Below are positions 41,798 to 43,122 of a stretch of DNA of 43,122 nt, in pieces. The DNA is from Deltaproteobacteria bacterium. GTDB lineage: Bacteria > Myxococcota > Myxococcia > SLRQ01. Position 1 is the first letter of the stretch. Each line of letters opens with the position of its first letter. The translations under genes and the position numbers were made by a program. A model generated the notes under the pieces. The model had not been told where the DNA came from and made no database searches. It saw only the letters and a program-made list of their open reading frames with translations. The stretch covers positions 1 through 43,122 of the forward strand of contig SLRQ01000090.1 in NCBI GenBank assembly GCA_007130885.1, given 5' to 3'.

Positions 41798-43122
41798 CAG
41801 GGTTCAGCCGCCGCGATTGAGAGTATTCGCCAGTGCTCATGGAGCTGGTCGTCCCCGTCACCAAGGACGAATCTTCTGGATGTGACATAAGCGAGAGGGA
41901 TGACGCCGATAGGAACGAACGCCGGGTTCTCCGACAGGCGTTCCTCGAGCCGGCTCGGATCCTCCCCCTGTCTCATCAGCCGGTCTAGGACGGGATCGTC
42001 GTGCCCGCCGGAGTTGAGCGGTGCGCCGGATTCCAACCAGGCCCTGGGGAAGCCGGGGTGCGTCGTGCTCCAACCGGCAAGCCGCATATGCCCAGTGATG
42101 GGCCGTGTATATTCCGAGATGTTGAACCAGCGCACCGAGACGGGACGGCCGAGGCGCGATAACGCGGCCACGGCCGCTTCGTGCACGAGATCGAGCTGGT
42201 CGAGATCCTCGACCAGCTCCAGCTCCAGCACCTTCGGCAGCCTCTCTTCAAGCAGGGAAGCGCACTTCTTCTCATCCCAGGGCGATGCGGGCTCGAAGGA
42301 CGGATCTCCCAGGCGAGTCGTCTTTCTCGTAGCCTCGAAAGAGGTCCCCAGAGCAGCCAGCAGGCAGCGCCTGATCTTGGACCCGGCGAGAGAAGCTTGC
42401 CGCTGATTGAAGACCAGAGCCACCTCGTTGTTTGACACCGTAATATGATCGCCCGTCGCCTCGGCGGCCTCGAGGAGCCGTAGCATCCGGCCGGAAACAG
42501 TGGTGAAGTCGATTTCGCCGGCAAGGAAGTCTCGTAAGATGCGGCGCTCGTCCTCGATGTGCTCGATGCGAATGAACCGGGGCTTCCGGCTTTCATCCAC
42601 GGCCTGGAGCACTGTGGAGCTGGAGTCGCTGATCGAGAGGCGGTAGGGGCCGGTGCCGACCCACCTATCGCCGTCTAGGCGAGCCACGCCTAGATATGGG
42701 AGCATGCGGGATGGCAGCGCGCCTACAAGCAAACGCACGCTTTCTTTGCCGTTGTCGCCTTTCAAGACCGACACCTCGGCCTCGAGTTCATCCGCCGCAC
42801 CCAGGAATGCCGGGCCGGCTAACTGACTCCTTATGGAGTCCGCAAGAACCTGAGCGGTGAGTTGGCGGCCTTCGTGGTCCGCGAGCCCGTCAGGGACGGT
42901 CAGGACGCAAGGCTCGAGAGCCTCGCAGTCGAAGGCGGATGGTACGAGCAAGCCGAGGGGCAAGTAGACCAAGGGATGAGCATAAGCCTGTGCTCCATGA
43001 ATAGAGCTGCCGAACTCTATCGCTTCCAAGGGTATGGAAGTAGCCCATATCATCTCCCTACCCGCGCCGCTTTCCGACGCGGGAGGGCATGACATGGGCA
43101 GCATGAAAAACAGGAGCCAGAA
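41797..43122 (-). CDS. Extracytoplasmic solute-binding protein (family 5), 5' end outside the window
   Basis: The gene enters from beyond the right edge: the frame is open to base 43122 and continues into a hydrophobic segment (FWLLFFMLPMSC) that looks like the end of a signal sequence, perhaps with a lipidated Cys, though the -3 position is Pro. An internal ATG at 43104 is not the likely start. About 440 residues remain. They match the DppA/OppA-type (SBP_bac_5) plan: early YLPLGLLVPSAFDCEALEPCV, then DRWVGTGPYRLSI, FLAGEIDFTT and NNEVALVFNQRQASL. No permease or ATPase genes follow; the next gene is the histidine kinase, overlapping by one base. Rather than transport, it probably presents a ligand to the kinase. 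Confidence 0.82.
   Translation of the reverse strand, partial: FWLLFFMLPMSCPPASESGAGREMIWATSIPLEAIEFGSSIHGAQAYAHPLVYLPLGLLVPSAFDCEALEPCVLTVPDGLADHEGRQLTAQVLADSIRSQLAGPAFLGAADELEAEVSVLKGDNGKESVRLLVGALPSRMLPYLGVARLDGDRWVGTGPYRLSISDSSSTVLQAVDESRKPRFIRIEHIEDERRILRDFLAGEIDFTTVSGRMLRLLEAAEATGDHITVSNNEVALVFNQRQASLAGSKIRRCLLAALGTSFEATRKTTRLGDPSFEPASPWDEKKCASLLEERLPKVLELELVEDLDQLDLVHEAAVAALSRLGRPVSVRWFNISEYTRPITGHMRLAGWSTTHPGFPRAWLESGAPLNSGGHDDPVLDRLMRQGEDPSRLEERLSENPAFVPIGVIPLAYVTSRRFVLGDGDDQLHEHWRILSIAAAEP

Noticed and set aside
1..43122. CRISPR arrays, integrases, prophage genes, and -24/-12 sigma-54 promoters
   Set aside because: I looked for regular direct repeats, tyrosine or serine recombinase motifs and TGGCAC-N5-TTGC boxes and found none convincing; near matches had wrong spacing or lay inside genes.

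Overview
The window (about 43 kb, moderately GC-rich) looks like a chromosomal segment of a Myxococcota-type bacterium (former Deltaproteobacteria). Pointers are the NtrC-type regulators, a second lid-less Hsp70, a 1,736-residue TPR protein, an IgGFc-binding-type secreted protein, a DUF222-like HNH endonuclease and many lipoproteins. This is inferred from gene content and recalled family patterns; no search was run.

Region 1 (1-6.4 kb) is the most accessory part. It holds the 3' end of an IgGFc-binding-type surface protein, a probable relic of a transposase C-terminus, an HNH endonuclease gene, a HigA-antitoxin-like scrap, and a selenocysteine tRNA gene (selC, minus strand), so the organism probably makes selenoproteins. 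An acidic secreted protein and a minus-strand group follow (NarL-type regulator, small zinc-ribbon protein, repeat lipoprotein).

Region 2 (6.4-22.5 kb) is mostly core genes on the plus strand: a ribbon-helix-helix protein, lepA, a membrane-anchored unknown, pyrR-pyrB-pyrC, a conserved unknown, a TonB-dependent receptor-like protein, greA-recG-pcm, and tmk with an orphan sigma-54 activator. A minus-strand M48 lipoprotein peptidase diverges from tmk.

Region 3 (22.5-31.2 kb) holds the giant TPR protein and hutH on the minus strand, a ComEA-like helix-hairpin-helix protein, and an NlpC/P60 hydrolase.

Region 4 (31.4-38.6 kb) has a tightly packed envelope-type trio (helical-repeat lipoprotein, small unknown protein, small outer-membrane-type protein), a UvrD/PcrA-type helicase, a lid-less Hsp70 behind a promoter carrying two palindromes, and tRNA-Val(CAC). 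The tRNA is flanked by nested inverted repeats that could compete with its cloverleaf.

Region 5 (38.6-43.1 kb) is a probable signalling module. An NtrC-type response regulator converges, 4 bp apart, on an operon in which a solute-binding protein gene (5' end outside the window) overlaps a membrane histidine kinase gene by one base. I found no CRISPR array, complete insertion sequence, prophage or recognised defence island. The most unusual signals are selC and its debris, the tRNA-Val inverted repeats, the Hsp70 operator-promoter, the envelope trio and the binding-protein/kinase/regulator module.
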